NCBI RefSeq assembly: GCF_014137995.1 | Contig: NZ_JACGWV010000002.1 | Coordinates: forward strand, 186,001 to 250,000 | DNA length: 64,000 bases | From: Promicromonospora sukumoe | GTDB lineage: Bacteria > Actinomycetota > Actinomycetes > Actinomycetales > Cellulomonadaceae | Direction: 5' to 3' | Shown here: piece after piece, positions 44,237 through 52,696 of the stretch | How positions within the stretch are numbered: position 1 is the stretch's first letter | Layout of the letters: each line of letters opens with the position of its first letter | The notes under the pieces: generated by a model | Databases searched by the model: none | Seen by the model: the letters and a program-made list of their open reading frames with translations, nothing else | What the model was told of the DNA's origin: nothing | Translations under genes and position numbers: made by a program

Positions 44237-46684
44237 TCAGGCGGGTTCGACGACGTACGTGGCCCCGCGCCGCGTCGCGAAGACGGCGAGCCCTTCCTCG
44301 GGGCGCTCGACGACGACGGGGCCGCCGGGGCCCGAGACGTGGACCGGGCCGTCGGTGCGCAGCCGGATCGTGTTCCCGGCCAGCGACCGGACCCGGGCGG
44401 AGCCCAGGCGCCCGTCGCGCCAGGTGAGGGACAGCTCGAAGGCGCCCCGGGTGCGCAGCCCGCGGACCCGGCCCGCCGGGAAGGCCTCCGGGAGGCACGG
44501 CAGCAGCCAGACCTCGCCCGAGTGGCTCTGCACGAGCGTCTCGTTCAGGGCCGACACCCCGCCGAAGTTCCCGTCGATCTGGAACGGCGGGTGCAAGTCG
44601 AACAGGTTGGGCGCGGTCCGGCCGGGCGAGAGGAGCTGGCGCAGGTGGGTGTAGACGCCGTCCGGCTGGAGCAGGCGGGCGCGGATGTTCATCTTCCAGG
44701 CGAGCGACCAGCCCGCCGTCACCGCCGGTCCGCGCAGCTCCAGCGACCGGTCGGCCGCCGCGGCGAGCTCGGGCGTGCGGCGCGGGGTGATCTGGTCGCT
44801 GGGGAACACGCCCCACAGGTGCGAGACGTGCCGGCTGATCTCGGTCGCGGCCTCCTCCCAGTCGATCAGCCACTCCTGGAGCTGGCCCAGGTGGCCGATC
44901 TGGTTCGGCGGGAGCTGGTCGCGCACGGCCAGCGCCCGGGCGGCCATGGAGCGGTCCTGGCCGAGCACCGCGGACGCCTTGTCGAACGCCGTGAACAGGT
45001 CCCGCAGGATCTGCATGTCCATGGTCGGCCCGGCGCAGATGCTCACGCTCTCGTCGTCGATCTCGTGGTGCTTGATCTCCGGGGAGTGCGAGGGGCTGGT
45101 GACCAGGTAGCCGGTGGCGGCGTCCCGCACGAGCGTGTCGAGGAAGAACTCGACGGCGCCGCGCAGCACCGGGAAGTACTCACGGAGCGTGTCCAGGTCG
45201 CCGGTGTACTCGTAGTGCTCCCAGAAGAGCAGGGAGAGCCACGCCCCGCCGGTGGGCCAGACGCCGTAGTACGCGAAGTCCACGGGCGCCGACCCGCGCC
45301 ACAGGTCGGTGTTGTGGTGCGCCACCCAGCCCTTGGCGCCCCACATCTTCTGCGCCGTCCGGGCGCCCGACTCGGCGAGCTCCTCGATCATCGCGAACAG
45401 CGGCTGCCAGCACTCGGCCAGGTTCGACGGCCCGGCGGGCCAGTAGTTCATCTGGCAGTTGATGTTCAGCGTGTACTTGGACTGCCACGGCGGCAGCATC
45501 TGGTCGTTCCACAGGCCCTGCAGGTTGGCGGGCTGGCCCGGCGTGCGGGAGCTGGCGATCAGCAGGTACCGGCCGAACTGGTAGTACAGGGCCGCGAGCT
45601 GCGGGTCCTGGCCGTCGCGGAAGGCGACGACCCGCTGGTCGGTGGGCAGGTCGACGGACGCCGAGGTGCCCAGGTCGATGTCGACCCGCCCGAACATCTC
45701 CTGGTGGTCGCGCACGTGCGCCCGCCGCAGCACGCCGTAGCCCGGCGTCATCCGCTCCAGGGGCGCGACGGCGGCGGCGAGGTGGTCCCCGCCGACGTCC
45801 AGGTAGTTCCGGTGGCTCGTGCCGATGGAGACGACCAGGGTGACGGCGTCGGCGCCGCGCACCCGCAGGCCGGCGTCGGCGCAGGTCACGCTACCGCCCT
45901 CGGTCAGCGCGCGGACCAGGCTGACGAACCGCACCTGGCCCTCCAGGCCCTCGGCCTCCCCGCTGCGCCCCTCCAGGGCGAGCGTGCGGGTGTCGTAGGC
46001 GTACGTCGACGTCTCCTGGAGCGACTGGTACCCCGCGTCGAAGGAGACGGCGCCCCGCTCGCTCGCGGTGAGCCGGACGACGATCACCTGGTGGGCGTGG
46101 CTGGCGAACACCTCCCGGGTGTGGCGCACGCCGTCGGCCACGAACGTCGTGGTGGTGATCGCCGTGGTCAGGTCGAGCGAGCGACGATAGTCCGTGAGGT
46201 CGTCGGTGAGCCCGGGAAAGTCGGGTCCCGAGAAGCTGAGCAGCAGGTCCCCGACCGGCTGGTACTGCATCTGCTCGGTGGGGCGGCCCATGAACCGCTC
46301 CTCGGCGAGCTGCTGGGCCTGGAGCCACTGCTCCTCGTCGATGAGCCGGCGGATCTCCGGCAGCGCCTCGTGGCCGAGCGGGTCGGCGTAGTCGTGCGGG
46401 CCGCCGGCCCACACGGTGTCCTCGTTGAGCACGATCTTCTCGGCGGCCACGCCGCCGAACACCATGGCGCCCAGCCGGCCGTTGCCGACCGCGAGCGCCT
46501 GGAGCCACTCCTGCGCGGGGGCGGTGTACCAGAGCCGCATCGGGTTGGTGTCGGGGCCGTCCGGCCCGTCGGGGCCTCCGCCGTCGTCGGCCGCGGTACT
46601 CGCGGGGGCCTGCCCGGCGAGCGCGAACGCCCCGGCCGACAGGCCCGTGGTGCGCAGGAGATCTCTTCGCGTGATCGGATTCAT
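44237..46684 (-). CDS. GH95 family glycosidase (alpha-L-fucosidase-like), Tat-exported
   Basis: An 815-residue enzyme with a twin-arginine signal (ITRRDLLRTTGLSAGAFALA). Family GH95 features: LWYTAPAQEWLQALAVGNGR, LNEDTVWAGGPHDY, the Asn-rich loop INCQMNYWPAGPSNLAE and the acid segment HPPFQIDGNFGGVSAL. These match the Asn/Asp pair used in inverting alpha-1,2-L-fucosidases; alpha-L-galactosidases share the family. Length is normal. It is first in an operon with the beta-helix gene and is preceded by a strong TTGACA promoter with an operator. Confidence 0.88.
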   Translation of the reverse strand: MNPITRRDLLRTTGLSAGAFALAGQAPASTAADDGGGPDGPDGPDTNPMRLWYTAPAQEWLQALAVGNGRLGAMVFGGVAAEKIVLNEDTVWAGGPHDYADPLGHEALPEIRRLIDEEQWLQAQQLAEERFMGRPTEQMQYQPVGDLLLSFSGPDFPGLTDDLTDYRRSLDLTTAITTTTFVADGVRHTREVFASHAHQVIVVRLTASERGAVSFDAGYQSLQETSTYAYDTRTLALEGRSGEAEGLEGQVRFVSLVRALTEGGSVTCADAGLRVRGADAVTLVVSIGTSHRNYLDVGGDHLAAAVAPLERMTPGYGVLRRAHVRDHQEMFGRVDIDLGTSASVDLPTDQRVVAFRDGQDPQLAALYYQFGRYLLIASSRTPGQPANLQGLWNDQMLPPWQSKYTLNINCQMNYWPAGPSNLAECWQPLFAMIEELAESGARTAQKMWGAKGWVAHHNTDLWRGSAPVDFAYYGVWPTGGAWLSLLFWEHYEYTGDLDTLREYFPVLRGAVEFFLDTLVRDAATGYLVTSPSHSPEIKHHEIDDESVSICAGPTMDMQILRDLFTAFDKASAVLGQDRSMAARALAVRDQLPPNQIGHLGQLQEWLIDWEEAATEISRHVSHLWGVFPSDQITPRRTPELAAAADRSLELRGPAVTAGWSLAWKMNIRARLLQPDGVYTHLRQLLSPGRTAPNLFDLHPPFQIDGNFGGVSALNETLVQSHSGEVWLLPCLPEAFPAGRVRGLRTRGAFELSLTWRDGRLGSARVRSLAGNTIRLRTDGPVHVSGPGGPVVVERPEEGLAVFATRRGATYVVEPA

Positions 46685-46746
46685 CGAGCGACTCCCTCGT
46701 CCTCTTCGCCATCACTTCGTCATCACCGTTGAACGACGCGAGGTTA

Positions 46747-46777
46747 AATGTAGTACGTCACATGTATTACATGTCAA
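46747..46777 (-). promoter_or_regulatory. Promoter with operator for the GH95/GH141-like operon
   Basis: On the minus strand a consensus TTGACA (46777-46772) is followed 17-19 bases later by an ACTACATT-type -10. An exact odd palindrome ACATGTATTACATGT (46760-46774) and a related ATGTAGTACGT (46748-46758) overlap these boxes. GntR-family operators of the type TGTAnTACA look like this. The AT-rich patch stands out from the GC-rich surroundings. No GntR gene lies in the window. Confidence 0.7.
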
Positions 46778-46881
46778 GAGTGCAGGGCCGGTTGCGCAGG
46801 ATCTTTCCTGGGCCGGTCCGTGACCGTCCCGTCACGCTCCCGCCACCCTCCCGTCCGCGGACCAGCCCCTACGCTGGGAAC

Positions 46882-47592
46882 ATGGGACGAGCCGGACACC
46901 GCACAGCCCTGACGGTCGCCGCCTGCGCGGCGCTGCTGCTCGCCGGGTGCACGAGCGCACCGCAGAGCTCGGACGAGCCAGGGCCGGGCGGGTCGAGCCC
47001 CGCGCCGATCGCCTCCGACCCGGGCGGGTCGTCGCCGTCGGGCACTGACGGTTCGGGCGAGGGCGGTGGTGACGGCTCCGGCGACGACGGCGCCGAGCCC
47101 GAACCCGGCGCCTCCGCGACCGAGACGGCGCGCGGCCCGGCCTTCGAGGCCGACACGAGCCCGGACACCGCGGAGCCCACCGGCGAGGGCGAGACGTTCC
47201 TGTCCGTCACGGACGTGCGAGTCGGCGCGCACGACGGCTACGACCGCGTGGTCTTCGACCTCGACGGCACCGGCAGCGGCAGGCCCGGCTGGCGCGTCGA
47301 GTACGTGGACCAGGCGTCCGACGACGGCTCCGGCGACGCCGTCCGCGTCGACGGCGACGCGATCCTGCGGGTGTCGCTGTCCGGCACCGCGACGCCCATG
47401 GACAGCGGGGTCGACGAGTTCTCGGGCGACCGCATCGAGCCGTCGGGCACGGAGTCGATCGACGAGATCGTGTACCGCTACTGGTTCGAGGGGTACACCA
47501 CGGCGTTCATCGGCGTCGACGAGGCCGAGCGCCCGTTCCGGGTGTTCCTCCTGGAGGACCCGCTGCGCGTCGTCGTCGACGTGCGGCACTGA
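46882..47592 (+). CDS. AMIN-like domain lipoprotein
   Basis: A 236-residue lipoprotein with lipobox LLLAGC (Cys23). A Ser/Gly/Asp-rich linker (about 28-110) leads to an AMIN-like domain (FLSVTDVRVGAHDGYDRVVFDLDGTG to RPFRVFLLEDPLRVVVDVRH). Such domains are thought to bind peptidoglycan or other wall polymers. ATG at 46882 was chosen because it directly precedes the signal peptide; a longer frame upstream is not conserved. Divergent from the GH95 operon. Confidence 0.83.
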   Translation: MGRAGHRTALTVAACAALLLAGCTSAPQSSDEPGPGGSSPAPIASDPGGSSPSGTDGSGEGGGDGSGDDGAEPEPGASATETARGPAFEADTSPDTAEPTGEGETFLSVTDVRVGAHDGYDRVVFDLDGTGSGRPGWRVEYVDQASDDGSGDAVRVDGDAILRVSLSGTATPMDSGVDEFSGDRIEPSGTESIDEIVYRYWFEGYTTAFIGVDEAERPFRVFLLEDPLRVVVDVRH

Positions 47593-47620
47593 GCGCCGCC
47601 GCCCCGTGGGCGGCGGCGCT
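47592..47620. terminator. Two-way terminator hairpin after the AMIN lipoprotein gene
   Basis: Perfect 13-bp stem AGCGCCGCCGCCC / GGGCGGCGGCGCT with loop CGT, between convergent genes. Confidence 0.7.
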
Positions 47621-47647
47621 CAGGCAGTGCTCTTCAGGAGGCGAGCC

Positions 47648-48733
47648 TCAGCCCGCGACCTCGGACTTCTGGGGCCGGGCCAGCAGCGTCGCCGCGAGAT
47701 CGCTCAGCGGCAGCGTGCCGGCCAGCACTTCGACGACGCCGGCCGTGATCGGCATCTCGACGTCGTGCGCGCGGGCCAGCTCCAGCACCGACTCCGAGGA
47801 CTTCACGCCCTCGGCCGTGCCGCCGGTGGCCTTGATCGCCTCGGCGAGCGTGAGCCCCTCGCCCACGTGCTTGCCGAGCCGGTGGTTGCGCGACAGCGGA
47901 GACGCGCACGTCGCCATCAGGTCGCCCATGCCGGCCAGCCCGGAGAACGTCGCGGCGTCGGCGCCCAGGGCGAGGCCCAGGCGCGTGATCTCCACCAGGC
48001 CGCGCGTGATGAGCGTCGCCAGGGTGTTCCAGCCGAGGCCCTGGCCCTGGGCCATGCCCGCCGCCAGGGCGATGATGTTCTTCACCGCGCCGCACAGCTC
48101 CACGCCCACCAGGTCGGTGTTCGTGTACGGGCGGAAGTAGCCCGTCGAGCAGGCCGCGGCCACACGCTGCGCCGTGGCCTCGCTGCGCGAGGCGACCACG
48201 GTCGCCGTCGGCTGGCGGGCCGCGATCTCCGGCGCCAGGTTGGGCCCGGAGACGACGGCGACGCGCTCGTCCGGCAGGTCCAGCACCTCGGCCATGACCT
48301 GGCTCATGCGCTTGTCCGTGCCGAGCTCGACGCCCTTCATCAGGGAGACGACGACGGCGTCCGGCGCGGCCAGCTCGTGCACCAGGTCCTTCATCGACTC
48401 CAGCGTGGCGCGCGCGACCTGGGACGGCACGGAGACGACCACGATCGACGCGCCGCGCAGGGCGACGGCCGGGTCGGTCGTGCCGTGCATCGGCGGCAGC
48501 TGCACGCCCGGCAGGTACTTCTCGTTGCGGTGCGTCGTCTCGACGGCGTCGAGCACGGCGGCGTCGCGGCCCCAGAGGGTCACGTCGCAGCCGGCGTCGG
48601 CCAGGACCATGGCGAACGTGGTGCCCATCGAGCCCGCGCCGAGCACGGCGACCCTGGGCTGCTGCGTCATGTGCTGCGTCTCGGTCATGCGCTGTGTCTC
48701 GTTCGCGGCGCTCTGCGACTCGTTCGTGCTCAT
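47648..48733 (-). CDS. gpsA: Glycerol-3-phosphate dehydrogenase [NAD(P)+]
   Basis: A 361-residue enzyme reducing dihydroxyacetone phosphate to sn-glycerol-3-phosphate for phospholipids. It shows VAVLGAGSMGTTFAMVLAD, SLMKGVELGTDKRMSQV, VVSGPNLAPEIAARQPTAT, the catalytic Lys in CGAVKNIIALAAGMAQG and LAGMGDLMATC. The first 25 residues form a Thr/Gln-rich extension with several internal ATGs, so translation might begin at a later Met. The start overlaps the end of plsC (ATGA). Confidence 0.95.
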   Translation of the reverse strand: MSTNESQSAANETQRMTETQHMTQQPRVAVLGAGSMGTTFAMVLADAGCDVTLWGRDAAVLDAVETTHRNEKYLPGVQLPPMHGTTDPAVALRGASIVVVSVPSQVARATLESMKDLVHELAAPDAVVVSLMKGVELGTDKRMSQVMAEVLDLPDERVAVVSGPNLAPEIAARQPTATVVASRSEATAQRVAAACSTGYFRPYTNTDLVGVELCGAVKNIIALAAGMAQGQGLGWNTLATLITRGLVEITRLGLALGADAATFSGLAGMGDLMATCASPLSRNHRLGKHVGEGLTLAEAIKATGGTAEGVKSSESVLELARAHDVEMPITAGVVEVLAGTLPLSDLAATLLARPQKSEVAG

Positions 48734-49485
48734 GGGCGCTCCACCGGCGGGTAGGTCGTCATCTTGGCCTCGTAGTCGGGGTGCTTGCGCAGGTCGAAGC
48801 GCGGCGTGGGGGCCTTCTCGCCGCGGATCTGCTCCAGCTCGGCGGTGATGGCATCCATGATGCGCGACGTCGCCTCGCGGAGCGTGGCGGTGTCCTGCGG
48901 ACGGTCGTACAGGTCGCTCAGGTCCACGGGCGGGCCGGTCCGGATGGTCACCTTCTTGCGCGGGATCGGCTTGAGCACGCGGCTGTAGCGGCCGAGGATC
49001 TCGGTGACGCCCCACTGCGCGACCGGCAGCACCGGCAGGCGCGTCGTCAGCGCGATGCGGGCCACGCCGGTCTTGCCCTCCATGGGCCAGTACTCGGGGT
49101 CCCGCGTCAGGGTGCCCTCCGGCAGGATCGCGACGCAGGCGCCGTCGCCGAGCTGGTTGGCGGCGTCCTTCAGCGACTCGGCGGACTTCGTGGAGTCCCG
49201 GTCCACCGGGATCATCTTGGTGCCGCGCAGGGCCCAGCCCGTCAGCGGCGAGTCGAACAGCCCACGCTTGGCGAGGATGCGGGGCTCGCGGCCGTTGTCG
49301 AACAGGTAGTGCGCGAGCGTCAGCGCGTCGAGCTCCGTGACGTGGTTGGCCGCGGCGATGAAGCCGCCCTTCTCGGGGAAGTTCTCCCCGCCCTTCCACT
49401 CGTACTTGCACAGCGCGAACATGAGGTTCCGCACGATGAACGCGACGAAGCGATACATGCGCGACTCGGGGCGTGGGATGGACAC
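48730..49485 (-). CDS. plsC: 1-acyl-sn-glycerol-3-phosphate acyltransferase family protein
   Basis: A 251-residue membrane-associated acyltransferase that makes phosphatidic acid. It has the catalytic NHVTELD block (AAANHVTELDALTLAHYLF), a central KMIPVDRD and the substrate motif ILPEGTLTRD. GTG at 49485 was chosen because it gives a normal N-terminus; a longer open frame runs through the family-A palindrome. Lies between murA and gpsA as in many actinobacteria. Confidence 0.92.
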   Translation of the reverse strand: MSIPRPESRMYRFVAFIVRNLMFALCKYEWKGGENFPEKGGFIAAANHVTELDALTLAHYLFDNGREPRILAKRGLFDSPLTGWALRGTKMIPVDRDSTKSAESLKDAANQLGDGACVAILPEGTLTRDPEYWPMEGKTGVARIALTTRLPVLPVAQWGVTEILGRYSRVLKPIPRKKVTIRTGPPVDLSDLYDRPQDTATLREATSRIMDAITAELEQIRGEKAPTPRFDLRKHPDYEAKMTTYPPVERP

Positions 49486-49554
49486 GGCCGAAAGGATACT
49501 CGGCCGAACCCCGTTCCCCGCCCGCGCCCTGCCCCGCCCCCTGCCCCGCCCCTG

Positions 49555-49602
49555 ACGTGTCAGACGCTCAGGTCCCCGGAGGGACCTGAGCGTCTGACAT
49601 GT
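49555..49602. repeat. Palindromic element family A, copy 5
   Basis: Arms ACGTGTCAGACGCTCAGGTC / GACCTGAGCGTCTGACATGT, with a perfect 19-bp core stem and a 4-base centre. It lies between the murA stop and the plsC start on the same strand, so it may trim or attenuate the transcript. Confidence 0.88.
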
Positions 49603-49613
49603 GCGGGAGAAGG

Positions 49614-50930
49614 TCAGCCGCGGACGACCTCGGCGCCCAGGGCCTCCAGCTTGTCCTGGAAGTTCTCGTAGCCGCGGTCGATCAGGCCGATGCCGCGCAC
49701 CGTCGACTGCCCCTTGGCGGCCAGGGCCGCGATGAGGTGGGAGAACCCGCCGCGCAGGTCCGGCACCTCGATGTCGGCCGCGGACAGCGGCGTCGGGCCG
49801 GAGACGACGGCGGAGTGGTGGAAGTTGCGCTGGCCGAACCGGCAGTCGCGACCGCCCAGGCACTCCTTGTAGACCTGGATCGTGGCGCCCATCTTGCGCA
49901 GGGCGTCGGTGAAGCCGAACCGGTTCTCGTAGACGGTCTCGTGCACGATCGACAGGCCGGTGGCCTGCGTGAGCGCCACGACGAGCGGCTGCTGCCAGTC
50001 CGTCATGAAGCCCGGGTGCACGTCGGTCTCCAGCACGATGGACTTCAGGTCGCCGCCGGCGTGCCAGAAGCGGATGCCGTCGTCCTGCACCTCGAACCGG
50101 CCACCGACCTTGCGGAAGGTGTTCAGGAACGTCATCATCTCGGGCTGCGTGGCGCCCTTGACGGTGATGTCGCCGCCCGTGGCCAGGGCCGCGGAGGCCC
50201 AGGACGCGGTCTCGATCCGGTCGTTCAGCGCGGTGTGGGTGTAGCCCTCGAGGCGGTCGACGCCCTCGATGCGGATCACGCGGTCGGTGTCGACCGAGAT
50301 GATGGCGCCCATCTTCTGCAGCACCGCGATGAGGTCCATGATCTCGGGCTCGATCGCCGCGCCCGAGAGCTCGGTGATGCCGTCCGCGCGGACCGCCGTG
50401 AGCAGGGTCTGCTCCGTGGCGCCCACCGAGGGGTACGGCAGGGAGATCTTGGTGCCCTGCAGGCGGCGCGGCGCCCGCAGGTGGATGCCGTTGGGCCGCT
50501 TGTCCACGACGGCGCCGAACTGGCGCAGGATGTCGAGGTGGTAGTTGATGGGCCGGTCGCCGATGCGGCAGCCGCCCAGGTCAGGGATAAACGCCTCGCC
50601 GAGGCGGTGCAGCAGCGGCCCGCAGAACAGGATCGGGATGCGGCTGGACCCGGCGTGCGCGTCGATGTCGGCCACGTGGGCGGACTCGACGTTGGACGGG
50701 TCGAGGTCCAGGATGCCGGCGTCGGTGTCGTACTTGACGTTCACGCCGTGCAGGTCCAGGAGCCCCGAGACGACCTTGACGTCACGGATCTGCGGAACGT
50801 TCCGCAGCACGCTCGGGGTCTCCCCCAGCAGAGAAGCCACCATGGACTTCGACACGAAGTTCTTTGCGCCTCGAACGGTGATGGTCCCGTTCAACGGGTT
50901 GCCGCCGTTCACATACAGCAGATCGTTCAT
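49614..50930 (-). CDS. murA: UDP-N-acetylglucosamine 1-carboxyvinyltransferase
   Basis: A 438-residue enzyme for the first committed step of peptidoglycan synthesis, adding enolpyruvate to UDP-GlcNAc. The PEP-binding Lys is in VRGAKNFVSKS (Lys23) and the active-site Cys in LGGCRIGDRPINYHL (Cys121), so fosfomycin would have its usual target. MNDLLYVNGG at 50930 is the family N-terminus; a longer open frame into the gap is rejected. Starts a probable murA-plsC-gpsA operon. Confidence 0.95.
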   Translation of the reverse strand: MNDLLYVNGGNPLNGTITVRGAKNFVSKSMVASLLGETPSVLRNVPQIRDVKVVSGLLDLHGVNVKYDTDAGILDLDPSNVESAHVADIDAHAGSSRIPILFCGPLLHRLGEAFIPDLGGCRIGDRPINYHLDILRQFGAVVDKRPNGIHLRAPRRLQGTKISLPYPSVGATEQTLLTAVRADGITELSGAAIEPEIMDLIAVLQKMGAIISVDTDRVIRIEGVDRLEGYTHTALNDRIETASWASAALATGGDITVKGATQPEMMTFLNTFRKVGGRFEVQDDGIRFWHAGGDLKSIVLETDVHPGFMTDWQQPLVVALTQATGLSIVHETVYENRFGFTDALRKMGATIQVYKECLGGRDCRFGQRNFHHSAVVSGPTPLSAADIEVPDLRGGFSHLIAALAAKGQSTVRGIGLIDRGYENFQDKLEALGAEVVRG

Positions 50931-51000
50931 ATCCTCGTCGTCGTCTCGTTCGTTCCGATGATGGATGTCCGATGGCGGAGCCTCCGGGGGCCCGGTCGAT

Positions 51001-51045
51001 CCTGCCCCTCGCCGCCGGTCGTGCCAACACGGCGACCGGCAGGAG
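51001..51045 (-). promoter_or_regulatory. Hairpin in the murA leader
   Basis: CCGGTCG / CGACCGG with an outer TCCTGCC / GGCAGGA can form on the murA leader about 75 bases upstream of the start codon. The 293-bp gap between murA and the MHS gene shows no credible gene. Confidence 0.35.
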
Positions 51046-51186
51046 TATTCACCGTTCACCACACCTTCACTCGCGACGCACCAGGCCGCAGTTCGACACG
51101 CCGCGCGCGCACAGAGCCCGCGCATGACCGGCGCTTGCCGACTGCGGCAGCCTACGTCAAGACCCCATCCGTATCGCGAGACGGGG

Positions 51187-51216
51187 TTCCCGGATCGCGG
51201 ACACCGTGCCTAATCT
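51187..51216 (+). promoter_or_regulatory. Promoter of the MHS transporter gene (leaderless)
   Basis: TTCCCG, an 18-base spacer and TAATCT (51211-51216) place the start at the ATG (51224). No Shine-Dalgarno is seen. Confidence 0.45.
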
Positions 51217-51223
51217 CGCGGAC

Positions 51224-52606
51224 ATGAGCACCTCCGCAGCGCCGACCGCCGGGACCCCCGGCGGCGGGCAGAGCACAGCGCCGGCCGGCAATCCCCGCGG
51301 CCGCGTCGTCCTGGCCTCCCTCATCGGTACGTCCATCGAGTTCTACGACTTCTACATCTACGCGACCGCCGCCTCGCTGGTCTTCCCCGCGCTGTTCTTC
51401 CCGAACGCCGAGGACCCGACCACGCAGCTCCTGTCGTCGTTCGCCGTGTTCGGCGTCGCCTTCGTGGCGCGGCCGGTCGGCTCGGTCCTGTTCGGGCACT
51501 TCGGTGACCGGATCGGCCGCAAGGCGACGCTGGTCGCGTCGCTGCTCACGATGGGTATCGCGACGGTGCTGATCGGCCTCATCCCCGCGGCGTCGACGCC
51601 GGGCTGGGCCCTGGCCGCGCCCGCGGTGCTGGTGCTGTGCCGGTTCTGCCAGGGCCTCGGCCTGGGCGGCGAGTGGAGCGGTGCCGCGCTGCTCGCCACC
51701 GAGAACGCGCCCCAGGGCAAGCGCGCCATCTACGGCACGTTCCCGCAGCTCGGCGCGCCCATCGGCTTCATCCTGGCCAACACGGTGTTCATCGCGCTGT
51801 CGACGTCGCTCACGCCCGAGCAGTTCGCCGCGTGGGGCTGGCGCATCCCGTTCATCGCGTCGGCGATCCTGGTCATCGTCGGCCTGTGGGTGCGGCTCTC
51901 GCTGCTGGAGACCCCCGCGTTCCGCAAGGTGCTCGCGGCCGAGGCCGTCAGCAAGGTGCCCGTGGCCCGCGTCTTCCGCACGTCGTGGAAGCAGATCGTC
52001 TCCGGCACGTTCATCATGCTGGCCACGTACGTGCTGTTCTACCTGATGACGACGTTCACGCTGAACTACGGCGTGGCCCCGACCGCGCCCACCGACGGCT
52101 CCCCCGCAGGCCTCGGCTACGAGAAGATCGACTTCCTCTGGATGCTGATCGTGGGCGTCGTTTTCTTCGGCGTCTTCACCCTGGTGTCCGGGCCGCTGGC
52201 GGAGAAGTTCGGCCGCCGCAAGCACCTCATCTGGGTCACGGTCGCGATCATCCTGTTCGGCGCGCTGTTCGTGCCGTTGTTCGCAGCGGGCGACGTCGGC
52301 GTGCAGACCCTGCTCATCCTCGGCTTCACGCTCATGGGCCTCACGTTCGGCCCGATGGCGGCCGTGCTGCCCGAGCTGTTCCCCGCCAACGTGCGGTACA
52401 CGGGCTCCGGCATCGCGTACAACCTGTCCTCGGTGCTGGGCGCCGCGGTGGCCCCGTTCATCGCCGTGTGGCTGTGGGCCAAGGGCGACGGCTCCCCCGT
52501 GCTCGTCGGCGTCTACCTCTCCGCGATGGCCGTGATCACGCTGGTCGCGCTGATCCTGGAGCGCGAGACGCGCGACGTGGACTACGACGACAACGTGGGG
52601 GCCTGA
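51224..52606 (+). CDS. MHS-family MFS transporter (ProP/ShiA-like)
   Basis: A 460-residue proton symporter-type carrier. Signatures: GTSIEFYDFYIYATAASLVFP, FGHFGDRIGRKATL (motif A), GLGLGGEWSGAALLATENAP, the fusion RIPFIASAILV and LPELFPANVRYTGSGIAYN. These are typical of the metabolite:H+ symporter group that takes up shikimate, osmolytes or dicarboxylates. The substrate cannot be read from sequence. A perfect 44-bp palindrome follows. Confidence 0.92.
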   Translation: MSTSAAPTAGTPGGGQSTAPAGNPRGRVVLASLIGTSIEFYDFYIYATAASLVFPALFFPNAEDPTTQLLSSFAVFGVAFVARPVGSVLFGHFGDRIGRKATLVASLLTMGIATVLIGLIPAASTPGWALAAPAVLVLCRFCQGLGLGGEWSGAALLATENAPQGKRAIYGTFPQLGAPIGFILANTVFIALSTSLTPEQFAAWGWRIPFIASAILVIVGLWVRLSLLETPAFRKVLAAEAVSKVPVARVFRTSWKQIVSGTFIMLATYVLFYLMTTFTLNYGVAPTAPTDGSPAGLGYEKIDFLWMLIVGVVFFGVFTLVSGPLAEKFGRRKHLIWVTVAIILFGALFVPLFAAGDVGVQTLLILGFTLMGLTFGPMAAVLPELFPANVRYTGSGIAYNLSSVLGAAVAPFIAVWLWAKGDGSPVLVGVYLSAMAVITLVALILERETRDVDYDDNVGA

Positions 52607-52631
52607 GCCGCTCCGGCTGACCTCCCTGCCC

Positions 52632-52675
52632 GACGCCGTCGCGCCCCTTCCGTACGGAAGGGGCGCGACGGCGTC
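52632..52675. terminator. Two-way terminator, 44-bp perfect palindrome
   Basis: Two 22-bp arms starting GACGCCGTCGCGCCCCTTCC meet without a loop at GTAC. It lies between the convergent MHS and ABC permease genes. It is unrelated in sequence to families A-F. Confidence 0.8.
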
Positions 52676-52696
52676 TCGCTTTGTCGCGGGCGGGGC

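Noticed and set aside
47066..48754. Plus-strand frame of about 560 codons over the AMIN lipoprotein and gpsA
   Set aside because: The translation is repetitive Ala/Arg/Thr sequence without a domain; it covers the terminator hairpin at 47592-47620 and the conserved gpsA gene.
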